Shown here piece by piece: positions 28,387 through 37,778 of a stretch of DNA of 64,000 bases; position 1 is the first letter of the stretch; the number at the start of each line of letters is the position of its first letter. The notes beneath the pieces were generated by a model that had not been told where the DNA came from, did not search any database, and saw only the letters and a list, made by a program, of their open reading frames with translations. Position numbers and translations under genes: made by a program. The DNA is from Hellea balneolensis DSM 19091 (GTDB lineage: Bacteria; Pseudomonadota; Alphaproteobacteria; Caulobacterales; Maricaulaceae). The stretch lies in assembly GCF_000428525.1 (NCBI RefSeq), contig NZ_AUAC01000003.1:744001-808000 (forward strand). The letters run 5' to 3'.

Positions 28387-29820
28387 ATGTTGCAGACTAT
28401 CTCACTTTTTGCCCCGCAGCTTGTTCTGGCGTTCTTCGCCTCACAGCTTCTCTCAACTGGTGCTTTTGCCAAAAAAGATATTTCAGTTGGTGTCCGCTAC
28501 TTTGCGGTTGGCGTATTGGTGCTTTATGCGCTTATCGGGTTTGTTTTGGGGCAGCCAACAGGGACGGCTTTTAAAGGCGCTCTGATTGTTGATAGCTACA
28601 GCCACTATATGAATTTCTTCTTGGGCATGTCCGCTGCAGCAGCCTTGATGTTTTCCAAGAGTTTTTTCCAAACTGAAAAGCTGGACCGTTTTGAGTTTTC
28701 CGTCTTGGTTCTTTATTGCACGCTCGGTATGTCGATCATGGTCTCGTCCAATACGTTGCTTTCGCTTTACATCGGTATTGAGATGCAGTCTCTGGCGCTT
28801 TACGTTATGGCCGCATTTAACCGCGATAGCCTTCGTGCTTCAGAAGCGGGTCTGAAATATTTTGTCCTCGGTGCTATTTCTTCTGGTCTTCTGCTCTATG
28901 GCGCTTCGCTCATATACGGATTTACAGGTTCTCTTGAGTTTACACATATTGCCCAAGTTGTTTCAGAGGGCGCAACACCGGGGATTATTGCTGGTATGGT
29001 GTTCCTGCTTTGTGGTTTGGCCTTTAAAATCTCCGCCGCCCCGTTCCATATGTGGACACCAGATGTGTATGAAGGTTCGCCCACGCCAGTGACAGGTTTC
29101 TTTGCCGGCGCTCCTAAATTTGCCGCTATGGCGCTTATCGCCCGTCTGCTGGTTGGCCCGTTTGGCGATATTACAACACAGTGGCAGCAGGTGATTATCG
29201 TCCTCGCTGTTCTATCAATGTTTGTGGGCGCGATTGGCGCTTTGACACAAACCAACATCAAACGCCTTATGGCTTATTCCTCCATCGCGAATATGGGCTA
29301 TGCGCTTGTGGCTCTATCCGCAGGAACGCAGGCTGGTGTAAAAGGTATGCTTATCTTTATGAGCATCTACACCATTACCGTTATAGGTATCTTTGCTTGT
29401 ATTCTTCAAATGCGCATTCGTAACGGAATGGTGGAGCAGATTTCAGACTTGGCAGGATTGTCCAAGACTAATCGCGGTCTCGCCATAGTGCTCACGATGT
29501 TTATGTTCTCGGTGATGGGCATTCCGCCATTGCTTGGCTTTTTCGGTAAGTTTTTTGCCTTTATCCCGGCCATGGAAGCGGGCTTGACGTGGCTTGTAGT
29601 GCTAGCGCTCGTCGCGTCTGTAATCGGCGCATTCTACTATCTGCGCCTTGTGAAAATCATGTGGGGAGATGAGAATGAGAACGAATTTGTTCAAGCGCCA
29701 AAGACATTGCGAGGTCTCGCCGTAATTACAGCTTTGCTTGTATTCCCACTTTTGCTCCTTCCAATGATCTCTATCCCGGCTCAGAGTTGGATTTCCCAAG
29801 CTGCCGCGAGCTTGTTTTAA
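28387..29820 (+). CDS. nuoN: NADH-quinone oxidoreductase subunit N
   Basis: A 477-residue antiporter-like subunit that ends the nuo operon. Recognisable parts are YIGIEMQSLALYVMAAF with the conserved glutamate, APFHMWTPDVYEGSPTPVTGF and TQTNIKRLMAYSSIANMGYA. The frame is open upstream into nuoM, but ATG 28387, 4 bases after the nuoM stop, gives the standard N-terminus MLQTISLFAPQL. birA starts on the next base after the stop. Confidence 0.97.
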   Translation: MLQTISLFAPQLVLAFFASQLLSTGAFAKKDISVGVRYFAVGVLVLYALIGFVLGQPTGTAFKGALIVDSYSHYMNFFLGMSAAAALMFSKSFFQTEKLDRFEFSVLVLYCTLGMSIMVSSNTLLSLYIGIEMQSLALYVMAAFNRDSLRASEAGLKYFVLGAISSGLLLYGASLIYGFTGSLEFTHIAQVVSEGATPGIIAGMVFLLCGLAFKISAAPFHMWTPDVYEGSPTPVTGFFAGAPKFAAMALIARLLVGPFGDITTQWQQVIIVLAVLSMFVGAIGALTQTNIKRLMAYSSIANMGYALVALSAGTQAGVKGMLIFMSIYTITVIGIFACILQMRIRNGMVEQISDLAGLSKTNRGLAIVLTMFMFSVMGIPPLLGFFGKFFAFIPAMEAGLTWLVVLALVASVIGAFYYLRLVKIMWGDENENEFVQAPKTLRGLAVITALLVFPLLLLPMISIPAQSWISQAAASLF

Positions 29821-30585
29821 TTGAGATTTATTGAACTCGACAGCGTTGACTCAACCAATGCTCAAGCGAAGCGTTTAGCCGAGCAGGGTGATTTTGGCCC
29901 AGTTTGGATTCGCGCAGATAAGCAAAGCGCAGGTCGGGGCCGAAGAGGGCGAACATGGACGTCCGAAACAGGAAATCTTTTCTGCTCAGGTCTCTATCCG
30001 CATGATGGCAATGCGCATCAATTAGCGCAACTCAGCTTTGCGGCTTCTCTAGCGCTTGCTGATACGCTTGAACACTACGTGCCAAGAAATCTCATCAGCC
30101 TAAAATGGCCTAATGATGTCTTATTGGCGCGCGCGAAGACAGCGGGGATTTTGCTTGAAAGTGGTCACACCCAACTTAACATCGCCCATCATCAAAAGTG
30201 GATTGTTGTGGGTATCGGTGTAAATCTGACACATCACCCCGATATGACGGAATATCCTGCTACTCATGTCATGGCGCATATACCGCAAGAAAAATTGACC
30301 GGCCCCGAACCTGTGATGACAGGCGCGCAAACCGTACTTGCAATTTTGGCTGCGCGCTTCACTCATTGGCGGCATATGCTCCTGACCCAGGGGTTTGCGC
30401 CCATAGGACAAGCTTGGATGGAGCGGTCTTATAACATACCCGGCGCTGTCAACGTGCGTCTTCCCTCTGAAACATTCACAGGCGAAGCGTTAGGACTCGA
30501 TCAAAATGGAGCGTTGCGTGTCCGCCTAGAGAATGGCACCATAAGAGATGTACATGCTGGAGATGTCTTCTTCGGTGCGGAATAG
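29821..30585 (+). CDS. birA: Biotin--[acetyl-CoA-carboxylase] ligase
   Basis: A 254-residue monofunctional biotin protein ligase. The catalytic domain shows DSTNAQAKRLA, the biotinyl-AMP loop GRGRRGRTW, and LKWPNDVLL with KTAGILLES. There is no N-terminal winged-helix domain, so it is not a repressor. A small C-terminal SH3-like domain follows. It activates biotin with ATP and loads it on the carboxyl carrier protein. The start is a TTG abutting the nuoN stop, suggesting translational coupling to the nuo operon. Confidence 0.93.
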   Translation: MRFIELDSVDSTNAQAKRLAEQGDFGPVWIRADKQSAGRGRRGRTWTSETGNLFCSGLYPHDGNAHQLAQLSFAASLALADTLEHYVPRNLISLKWPNDVLLARAKTAGILLESGHTQLNIAHHQKWIVVGIGVNLTHHPDMTEYPATHVMAHIPQEKLTGPEPVMTGAQTVLAILAARFTHWRHMLLTQGFAPIGQAWMERSYNIPGAVNVRLPSETFTGEALGLDQNGALRVRLENGTIRDVHAGDVFFGAE

Positions 30586-30593
30586 GAAAGTAA

Positions 30594-31361
30594 ATGCTTC
30601 TCGCTATTGATACAGGAAATACTAATACGCTTTTCGCCATTCATGATGGAAAAGATTGGGTGGTCGAATGGCGCATCGCTACAGATGCGGCTCGCACAGC
30701 CGATGAATATGCTGTTTGGTTTCACCAGCTTATGGAGATGCAGGGCTTTAAGTTTACGGATATCGAGGCCTGTGTGATCTCTACGGTTGTCCCGCAATCA
30801 CTCTTTAATATGCGTAACCTCGCAAGGCGGCACCTGAAAGTCGAACCGATAATCATTGGTGATGAAGGCGTAAAAATTGGTGTTGGTGTGCGAACGGATA
30901 ACCCCAAAGAAGTTGGCGCCGACCGTCTTGTGACAGCATTAGGAGCCGTGCAGAAATACAAAGGTAACCTTATCATCATCGACAGCGGAACGGCGACCAC
31001 ATTCGATGTTGTGTCCGAAGATAAGCATTTCGAAGGCGGCATTATCGCGCCAGGCATCAACTTGTCAGTGCGTGCTCTTCATGAAGCCGCCGCACAGCTA
31101 CCAAGAATTGCAATTGTAAAGCCTAATAAAGTCATCGGGAAAAATACGGTAGAAGCCATGCAATCCGGCATTTTTTGGGGCTATATCGGTCTTATTGATG
31201 GTCTCGTACGTAAGATAATAGAAGAAGACGGACGAGACTTCACAGTCATTGGGACGGGCGGCGTTGCGTCACTTTTCCAAGGTGCATCTGAGACGATACA
31301 GCACTACGATTCGAACCTGACGATAGACGGCCTTTTAGAGATTTGGCGCCTCAATAAATAG
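30594..31361 (+). CDS. coaX: Type III pantothenate kinase
   Basis: A 255-residue kinase of the ASKHA fold that makes 4'-phosphopantothenate, the first step of CoA synthesis. Motifs are the phosphate loop [22 protein letters not shown], and [12 protein letters not shown] with FEGGIIAPG. Type III enzymes need a monovalent cation and are not feedback-inhibited by CoA. It is 8 bases after birA, the conserved order in alphaproteobacteria. Confidence 0.96.
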   Translation: MLLAIDTGNTNTLFAIHDGKDWVVEWRIATDAARTADEYAVWFHQLMEMQGFKFTDIEACVISTVVPQSLFNMRNLARRHLKVEPIIIGDEGVKIGVGVRTDNPKEVGADRLVTALGAVQKYKGNLIIIDSGTATTFDVVSEDKHFEGGIIAPGINLSVRALHEAAAQLPRIAIVKPNKVIGKNTVEAMQSGIFWGYIGLIDGLVRKIIEEDGRDFTVIGTGGVASLFQGASETIQHYDSNLTIDGLLEIWRLNK

Positions 31362-31378
31362 AAAAGATGAGCGCTTAG

Positions 31379-33064
31379 ATGGCACAAAAAAATAAAAATG
31401 AACTTTTATTTCTCCCCCTTGGAGGGTGCGGCGAGATTGGGATGAACCTCAACCTCTTTGGTTTTGGTCCGCCCAACAACCGCAAATGGGTGATTGTTGA
31501 TATTGGTGTGACCTTTGGTGGTGCAGATACGCCGGGTGTAGAAATTATCATGCCGGATATCGAATTTATCCTCTCTATCAAGAAAGACTTGCTCGGTATT
31601 GTCCTTACACACGCCCATGAGGATCATATGGGCGCACTTAGCCGCTTATGGCCGCAACTGGAATGCCCAGTCTATGCCACGCCTTTTACAATGTATTTGG
31701 TCAAAGACCGTCTCTCTGAATTTGGCTTGCTTGATTTAGTTGAGCTGCATGAGGTGGAGCTAAAGAGCAAATTTAGCCTTGGTCCATTCGACTTTGAGCT
31801 TATCACCATGACCCATTCTATCGCAGAGCCGAACGCACTCGCGATACGCACAGAGCTTGGCACTATCCTCCATACAGGCGATTGGAAAATCGACGAAGCC
31901 CCGCAAATTGGCGAGCCCGTTGATGCAAGAGCTCTCAGAGCGCTTGGCGATGAAGGTGTCCTCGCCATGGTCTGTGACAGTACCAATGTTTTTTCGCCGG
32001 GCTATGCAGGCAGTGAAGATGGCGTGCGAGATGAATTGATAAAACTCGTAGGTGAGTATGCGGGGAAGGGCGTCGCGGTTGCGTCATTCGCCTCCAACGT
32101 TGCTCGTCTTGAATCCGTGATGATGGCGGCCAAAGCTAATGACCGCTCCGTCTGCCTCGTTGGGCGCTCGATGAAACGCATGACAGCGGCCGCCAAATCC
32201 ATCGGACTCCTAAAGAATGTTGGTCATGTTATTGATGAAGATGATGCTCGCTCCATGCCGGCGGCTCATGTGCTCTATCTTTGCACAGGGTCTCAAGGCG
32301 AGCCCCGCGCCGCACTCTCGCGTATCGCGGCGGGTGAACACCGCAATGTGCGTTTTCATAAAGGCGACGTTGTTATCTTCTCCTCTAAGATCATCCCGGG
32401 TAATGAGAAGGGCATCTTTGCGCTGCAAAATGCACTTGCCGATGATGGCGTGGAAATCATCACAGAGAAAATGCGTCCTATTCACGTCTCGGGGCATCCT
32501 TGCCGAGGTGAATTGGAGCAAATGTATGAGTGGGCAAGGCCCCTAATTGCAATACCCGTTCACGGCGAAAGGCGGCATTTGCTAGAGCACGCTAAACTCG
32601 CACGCACTCTCGGCCCAAAATATGCCGTTGCCCCCCGAAATGGTGAGATGTTCAGCCTTTCAAAAGACGGTGTAGAGATCGTCGATATTGTGCCTTCAGG
32701 CAGATTGCATCAGGACGGGAATGCTATTGTTTCCGACCGCGATGAAGGTCTACGTCTGCGTAAAAAAATGGCCTATGCTGGCCATGTCAGTGTCAGTCTT
32801 GTCTTTAACGGCAAAGGTCACCTCGTGAGCGGCCCTGAACCCCGTATTTCTGGCTTTGCCGAAGGCATTGATGGGAGTTTTATTGAGGCGCTTATAGACG
32901 GCGTCGCAGATGAAGCTGAGGACGTATTTGAAGCGATGAGTCCCAGATCACGCCGCGATGAAGATCTGGTCGAAGAGCAGCTCATGCGAAAAATAAAACG
33001 CTATGTTAAAGAACAAACTGGCAAACGCAGCCATATTGAAATCATCGCGCATAAGGTGAAATAA
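31379..33064 (+). CDS. rnj: Ribonuclease J
   Basis: A 561-residue metallo-beta-lactamase/beta-CASP nuclease. The zinc site reads THAHEDHMGAL (residues about 77-87), with further ligands in MTHSIAEPN and HTGDWKIDE. The beta-CASP part contains GSQGEPRAALSRIA and HVSGHPCRGELEQM, and a C-terminal domain follows. It matures and degrades RNA by 5'-3' exonuclease and endonuclease activity. Alphaproteobacteria commonly keep it beside coaX. ATG 31379 is 17 bases after coaX. Confidence 0.95.
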   Translation: MAQKNKNELLFLPLGGCGEIGMNLNLFGFGPPNNRKWVIVDIGVTFGGADTPGVEIIMPDIEFILSIKKDLLGIVLTHAHEDHMGALSRLWPQLECPVYATPFTMYLVKDRLSEFGLLDLVELHEVELKSKFSLGPFDFELITMTHSIAEPNALAIRTELGTILHTGDWKIDEAPQIGEPVDARALRALGDEGVLAMVCDSTNVFSPGYAGSEDGVRDELIKLVGEYAGKGVAVASFASNVARLESVMMAAKANDRSVCLVGRSMKRMTAAAKSIGLLKNVGHVIDEDDARSMPAAHVLYLCTGSQGEPRAALSRIAAGEHRNVRFHKGDVVIFSSKIIPGNEKGIFALQNALADDGVEIITEKMRPIHVSGHPCRGELEQMYEWARPLIAIPVHGERRHLLEHAKLARTLGPKYAVAPRNGEMFSLSKDGVEIVDIVPSGRLHQDGNAIVSDRDEGLRLRKKMAYAGHVSVSLVFNGKGHLVSGPEPRISGFAEGIDGSFIEALIDGVADEAEDVFEAMSPRSRRDEDLVEEQLMRKIKRYVKEQTGKRSHIEIIAHKVK

Positions 33065-33065
33065 G

Positions 33066-33497
33066 ATGAGTTATGAAACTTTTTTAGGTCCCCTAAATCA
33101 CGTCGGCATTGCAGTTCCCGATATTCACAAAGCGATCGAAATGTATCGTGATGTCTTTGGTGTTAAGAACATCTCAAAGCCGGCCGATTTGCCGCCCCAA
33201 GGTGTGACCTATGCTTTCGTGAACTTTCCAAGCGGTCAGGTGGAGCTTATTCAGCCCTATGGCGATAGTTCCCCCATCACAAAGTTTCTGGAAAAGAACC
33301 CCAAAGGCGGTCAGCATCATATCTGTTTTGAAGTCAAAGATATCCACGCCGCAAGCCTGGCTATGGCAGAGAAGGGGATGCGCGTATTAAATGAGCCGCG
33401 CATAGGGGCGCATGGAACGCCTGTTGTGTTCCTTCATCCTGGTGATTCCGGGGGTGTGCTGATTGAGCTCATGGAAACACCAAAAGAACCCCACTAA
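33066..33497 (+). CDS. mce: Methylmalonyl-CoA epimerase
   Basis: A 143-residue vicinal-oxygen-chelate protein. Metal ligands are visible at His12 (LNHVGIAV), in GQHHICFEV, and the glutamate of GVLIELME. It interconverts (2R)- and (2S)-methylmalonyl-CoA in propionate metabolism, feeding succinyl-CoA to the TCA cycle. One base separates it from rnj. Mutase genes are not in the window. Confidence 0.94.
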   Translation: MSYETFLGPLNHVGIAVPDIHKAIEMYRDVFGVKNISKPADLPPQGVTYAFVNFPSGQVELIQPYGDSSPITKFLEKNPKGGQHHICFEVKDIHAASLAMAEKGMRVLNEPRIGAHGTPVVFLHPGDSGGVLIELMETPKEPH

Positions 33498-33506
33498 CAG
33501 CAGCTT

Positions 33507-33785
33507 ATGTCACCGTTCTCACTTTTCGTTGTTTATTTGCTTATCTGGTGGCTTACCCTTTTTGCTGTCCTGCCTTTGGGTGTGCGCGGACAAGCTGAGG
33601 ATGGCGAAGTCGTCAGAGGCTCTGAGCCGGGGGCACCGGTCGAGAGTAATATGAAACGCAAGGTCAAGATTACCACAATTTTTGCTACAATAATCTGGGT
33701 AGTCGTGTGCTCTATTATCTGGAGTGGTATCCTGAGTTGGGACATGATAGCGGATTGGCTAAATATCGATAAGCTTGCTGAATAG
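33507..33785 (+). CDS. DUF1467 family small membrane protein
   Basis: A 92-residue protein with two transmembrane helices (residues about 5-22 and 55-75). Between them is the diagnostic [23 protein letters not shown] loop of the DUF1467 family, found almost only in alphaproteobacteria. The function is unknown. Its position between mce and proS is conserved in the class, suggesting a shared operon. Confidence 0.9.
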   Translation: MSPFSLFVVYLLIWWLTLFAVLPLGVRGQAEDGEVVRGSEPGAPVESNMKRKVKITTIFATIIWVVVCSIIWSGILSWDMIADWLNIDKLAE

Positions 33786-33879
33786 CCTAAGCTTAAATAA
33801 TCGTCCATCACCTCATACGCGAACTTGTGGCAGCGTCCACAACCCGCTAAGCCTACGTAAAATAACAAGGAATCTCTAT

Positions 33880-35208
33880 ATGCGTTTGTCACGCTACTTT
33901 CTGCCGCTTCTTAAAGAGACGCCGTCTGACGCAACGATTGCCTCTCACCGTTACATGCTTCGCGCAGGTATGGTTAAACAGGACAGTGCAGGGATTTATA
34001 TCTGGCTCCCGCTCGGCTTTAAGGTGCTTAAGAAAATCGAGCAGATTGTCCGCGAAGAACAAAACAAAGCGGGTGCGGTTGAAATGCTCATGCCGACTAT
34101 TCAATCGGCAAACCACTGGAAAGAAACAGGGCGTTATGATGCCTATGGGCCAGAGATGCTCCGCATTACGGATCGCGGCGACCGCGAGCTGCTTTACGGC
34201 CCGACTAATGAAGATATGATAACGGATATGTTTCGCACTTATGTGAGGTCTTACAAAGATTTACCGCAATGTCTTTATCATATTCAGTGGAAGTTTCGCG
34301 ATGAACGCCGCCCGCGTTTTGGCGTGATGCGCGGCCGTGAGTTTCTTATGAAAGACGCTTACAGTTTTGATATTGATGCCGAGACAGCCCGCGAGTCCTA
34401 TAACCGTCAATTCGTCGCTTACTTAAACACTTATGCACGTATGGGTCTGAAAGCGGTGCCGATGCGCGCGGATACAGGGCCAATTGGCGGAGACTTGTCC
34501 CACGAATTCCTTATATTGGCCGAAACGGGAGAAAGCGAAGTATTCTGTCACAAAGATCTTGTTGATATGGCGCCTCCAGGCGTCGTCGCGGATGACGATT
34601 TGCAGAGCATCGTAGATAGCCGCACATCGCTTTATGCCGCTACAGATGAAATGCACAATGCGGATGAGTTTGCCAAAGTGCCTTCTGATAAGCGGCTTTC
34701 GGCGCGGGGCATCGAGGTGGGTCATATCTTTTATTTCGGTGAGAAATACTCTGAACCTATGAAAGCCCAAGTGCAGGGGCCAGATGGAAAGAACACAAAC
34801 ATTCATATGGGGTCTTATGGAGTCGGCGTGTCTCGCTTGGTTGGCGGCATCATTGAAGCCAGCCATGATGACAATGGTATCATCTGGCCGAAATCTGTGA
34901 CTCCATTTGGCGCAGGGATTATCAATCTAAAAGTCGGCGATGAAGCAGCTGATGCGGCTTGCGAGGACCTCTACTCGAAGCTTAGCGAAGCAGGTATTGA
35001 TCCGCTTTATGATGATAGAAATGATCGCGGTGGTCAGAAATTCGCGCGTATGGACCTTATCGGCTTGCCCTATCAACTTGTTATTGGGCCACGCGGCCTG
35101 AAAGAAGGCGTTGTTGAAGTCAAAACAAGGGCCACAGGTGAAAAACAAAATATGACGCCCGAAGCGGCAGTGAACTTTATTATCAACGAATATGAGGGCA
35201 TTGCGTAG
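33880..35208 (+). CDS. proS: Prolyl-tRNA synthetase
   Basis: A 442-residue class II aminoacyl-tRNA synthetase. It is the short form without the editing insertion, usual in alphaproteobacteria. Motif 2 is in [17 protein letters not shown] with MKDAYSFD, and motif 3 is in [14 protein letters not shown]. The C-terminal anticodon-binding domain is complete. The open frame reaches back to 33775, but ATG 33880 gives the standard N-terminus MRLSRYFLP and has AAGGA upstream. The 94-base gap before it holds a small TTGTGG/CCACAA hairpin (33825-33842). Confidence 0.96.
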   Translation: MRLSRYFLPLLKETPSDATIASHRYMLRAGMVKQDSAGIYIWLPLGFKVLKKIEQIVREEQNKAGAVEMLMPTIQSANHWKETGRYDAYGPEMLRITDRGDRELLYGPTNEDMITDMFRTYVRSYKDLPQCLYHIQWKFRDERRPRFGVMRGREFLMKDAYSFDIDAETARESYNRQFVAYLNTYARMGLKAVPMRADTGPIGGDLSHEFLILAETGESEVFCHKDLVDMAPPGVVADDDLQSIVDSRTSLYAATDEMHNADEFAKVPSDKRLSARGIEVGHIFYFGEKYSEPMKAQVQGPDGKNTNIHMGSYGVGVSRLVGGIIEASHDDNGIIWPKSVTPFGAGIINLKVGDEAADAACEDLYSKLSEAGIDPLYDDRNDRGGQKFARMDLIGLPYQLVIGPRGLKEGVVEVKTRATGEKQNMTPEAAVNFIINEYEGIA

Positions 35209-36522
35209 GTGAATGCACCCGCTGACATAAAATCCTTCGCGGGCGGGCAGAATAAGCCCTTTGGCGCGGTCGAACGTATGATTGCTATGCGTTACCTCCG
35301 CGCTAAGAAAACCCAAGGCGGGGTAGGCCTCATTGCGGCAATTTCTTTCACCTGTATCATGCTCGCTATCGCCGCGATGATTATCATTATGTCGATTATG
35401 AATGGCTTTCGTGAGGACATGATACGCCTCACAATTGGCTCGGAAGGGCATATGTATGTTGCGTCTAGTAGCCCGCAACCTACGCCAGAGAGCGTTGATG
35501 CGCTTGAAAAACGCTTGGCGACGGTTGACGGCGTAGAAAAGTCATTTCAATTCACGCAGGATTTCACGGGGGTTCAAGCCAATGGTCAATTTGCGTTGGC
35601 GCAAGTGATCGGAATTTCGCCGCAAAATCTGCAAAGCTATGAGCTTATTTCTTACAGCGTCATTGCGGGTTCACTTCAAAACTTCGGATTAGGCCGGAGT
35701 AGTGAAAACCAGATCGCGATCGGTATTGGCCTCGCGAGTCAATTGGGCCTATCGGTAGGTGACAGATTATTGGTGTTTTCACCCCGAACCCGCCAAACCA
35801 TAAGTGGTCCGGTACCTGTCAAAAAAGCCTACACCGTAGGGGCTATTTTCCAAGTGGGGCTTTATCAAACCGACCTATCCTATATTTATATGGAGTTTAA
35901 TCAGGCGACCCAGCTCTTCGAAGGGGGCCGCGTGTCTGGCGAAATTCAGCTACGTCTTGAAAATCCGGATGACATTGATCGCTTGCAACGCCCTGTCACT
36001 GAGGCGGCGCAAGAGCCGATTTTCATCCAAACATGGAAAGACAGGAATGCCACGACAGCAACGGCGTTGCGCACGGAACAAATCGCCATGCGCTTCATCT
36101 TTATGATTGTGGTGATTATTGCCGCGTTTCCTGTGCTCGCCTCCATGATCATGCTTGTCAAAAACAAGTCCAAAGATATTGCGATATTGCGCACGATCGG
36201 TACGACCCAAGGCGGAATATTACGCATATTTTTTATGTCGGGCGCAATGATTGGGATATTGGGAACGCTTGTCGGATTGATTTTGGGCATTCTCTTTTGC
36301 CTAAATATCGGGGCCGTACAATGGGCGATAGAGACGGTGACTGGCACGGAGCTTTTCCCGGCTGATGTCTATCAACTCTCTGGCGGCATTCCGGCGAAAA
36401 TCGTCTGGTCCGAAGTTTTTGGCGTGGCCTTTTGGGGCTTTGTGATTTCTGCGGCGGCGACGTTCTTCCCCGCTTGGACAGCGTCTAAAATCGACCCTGT
36501 GGATGCGCTGAGGTATGAGTAA
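35209..36522 (+). CDS. lolC: Lipoprotein-releasing ABC transporter permease LolC/LolE type
   Basis: A 437-residue inner-membrane permease with the FtsX-like topology: one helix near the N-terminus (around VGLIAAISFTCIMLAIAAMIIIM), a large periplasmic domain, and three helices at the C-terminus. It extracts outer-membrane lipoproteins and hands them to LolA. A single LolC/E-like gene next to lolD suggests a homodimeric LolCD system. The GTG start abuts the proS stop; an internal ATG at 35278 (MIAMRYLRAKK) is an alternative start. Confidence 0.93.
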   Translation: MNAPADIKSFAGGQNKPFGAVERMIAMRYLRAKKTQGGVGLIAAISFTCIMLAIAAMIIIMSIMNGFREDMIRLTIGSEGHMYVASSSPQPTPESVDALEKRLATVDGVEKSFQFTQDFTGVQANGQFALAQVIGISPQNLQSYELISYSVIAGSLQNFGLGRSSENQIAIGIGLASQLGLSVGDRLLVFSPRTRQTISGPVPVKKAYTVGAIFQVGLYQTDLSYIYMEFNQATQLFEGGRVSGEIQLRLENPDDIDRLQRPVTEAAQEPIFIQTWKDRNATTATALRTEQIAMRFIFMIVVIIAAFPVLASMIMLVKNKSKDIAILRTIGTTQGGILRIFFMSGAMIGILGTLVGLILGILFCLNIGAVQWAIETVTGTELFPADVYQLSGGIPAKIVWSEVFGVAFWGFVISAAATFFPAWTASKIDPVDALRYE

Positions 36523-36527
36523 GCGTT

Positions 36528-37223
36528 ATGAATAGTTCTCGCCGCCCCATACTCTCCGTTCGCAATCTGCACCGCTCTTATCAATCGGGACCAAAGGCCC
36601 TGCATGTCATGATGGGGGCGGATATTGATATTTATCCCGGCGAGATGGTCGGGCTTATCGGGCCTTCGGGCTCGGGTAAATCGACCTTGCTTCATGCGGC
36701 CGGATTGCTGGAAAAGCCCAATGCGGGCGAAGTCTTTATCAATGGCCGGGAATGCCTGAAACTCCCCGATGATCAGCGCACAGCCATTCGCCGCGAGACC
36801 ATCGGTGTCGTCTATCAATTTCATCATTTGCAAAAGGAATTTTCCGCGCTGGATAATGTCGCCATTCCGCAGATGATAGCGGGTAAGAGCCATAAGCTAG
36901 CCGAAGCCGAAGCCGCACGCCTCCTTGGCATTATGGGCTTGTCCGAACGCTCTCATCACAAGCCCAGCCAGATGTCAGGCGGGGAACAGCAACGCGTCGC
37001 CATCGCCCGCGCAATTGCCAATAAACCGCAAGTCCTGCTGGCGGATGAGCCGACAGGAAACCTGGATCCAACAACTTCAGGCAATGTCTTTCAAAGCTTG
37101 TTTGACCTCACCCGGCTAGAAAGCGTCTCAGCTCTCGTCGCCACCCATAATATGGAACTGACAAAATATATGGATAGGGTACTGACCGTGCGGGATGGGT
37201 TGGTGGTTCCGTTTAATCGGTAG
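36528..37223 (+). CDS. lolD: Lipoprotein-releasing ABC transporter ATPase
   Basis: A 231-residue ABC ATPase. Walker A is GPSGSGKST, the signature is [15 protein letters not shown], and Walker B with the following D-loop region is [11 protein letters not shown]. It powers the LolC-type permease encoded 5 bases upstream. The MacB/LolD/FtsE subfamily is clear; LolD is chosen from context. It ends in a convergent region with an inverted repeat. Confidence 0.95.
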   Translation: MNSSRRPILSVRNLHRSYQSGPKALHVMMGADIDIYPGEMVGLIGPSGSGKSTLLHAAGLLEKPNAGEVFINGRECLKLPDDQRTAIRRETIGVVYQFHHLQKEFSALDNVAIPQMIAGKSHKLAEAEAARLLGIMGLSERSHHKPSQMSGGEQQRVAIARAIANKPQVLLADEPTGNLDPTTSGNVFQSLFDLTRLESVSALVATHNMELTKYMDRVLTVRDGLVVPFNR

Positions 37224-37224
37224 C

Positions 37225-37253
37225 GGTTGGTAAGCTGCTTTCAACAACCAACC
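37225..37253. terminator. Inverted repeat between convergent lolD and the ankyrin gene
   Basis: GGTTGGT and ACCAACC are perfect complements 15 bases apart. The repeat starts right after the lolD stop and is followed by TTT. It could act as a weak bidirectional terminator. Confidence 0.4.
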
Positions 37254-37266
37254 TTTCATATGAGTA

Positions 37267-37776
37267 TTATGAGTTGCCGAAATTAGCTAAAAACTCTACA
37301 GATTTGTTCTTTCCTAGATTTTTAGCCTCTTCTTCTGGGGTAGCATAACTATCTATACGAGTTCTTATCGTTCGGTCGGCAACTGCTTGAAGCAGTATTT
37401 TCATTGCTCTTTGATCCTCCCTGACTGCAGCCATGTGCAATGGAGTCCAATCATTTGTTCCATGAGCGTTCACATCAGCTCCAGCTTGGACCAGAAGCTC
37501 CAATATTTTGTACTTGTTAGGCAACGTACGGTCTATGGAATTATGAAGAGGGGTGTAACCTTCATCATCTCTAAAATTTAGCTCCACTCCTTTGGAAATC
37601 ATCCATTTAACAGTCTCTAATGACCCGCAATCAATAGCGTTTGTAATCCAATATCGCTCTACGAAGTTATCTTTTTCAAATGGAAAGCCACTTATAGCAA
37701 CTGATAAGGCTTCCAGTTTGCTTTCATCTGTATCCCTAAGTACTTCCAAAGCATCAACATATTCGTCGCCGTTCAT
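37267..37776 (-). CDS. Ankyrin-repeat protein
   Basis: A 169-residue protein with at least three ankyrin repeats: NAIDCGSLETVKWMISKGVE, then DEGYTPLHNSIDR with LLVQAGADVNAHG, then NDWTPLHMAAVREDQRAMKILLQ. An N-terminal stretch of about 45 residues does not match the repeat. No signal peptide is present. The base composition is visibly more AT-rich than the neighbouring lolD and permease genes, and it interrupts an otherwise conserved block, which suggests acquisition. Ankyrin repeats bind proteins; the partner is unknown. Short cytoplasmic ankyrin proteins are sometimes immunity factors, but no toxin gene is next to it. Confidence 0.85.
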   Translation of the reverse strand: MNGDEYVDALEVLRDTDESKLEALSVAISGFPFEKDNFVERYWITNAIDCGSLETVKWMISKGVELNFRDDEGYTPLHNSIDRTLPNKYKILELLVQAGADVNAHGTNDWTPLHMAAVREDQRAMKILLQAVADRTIRTRIDSYATPEEEAKNLGKNKSVEFLANFGNS

Positions 37777-37778
37777 AT

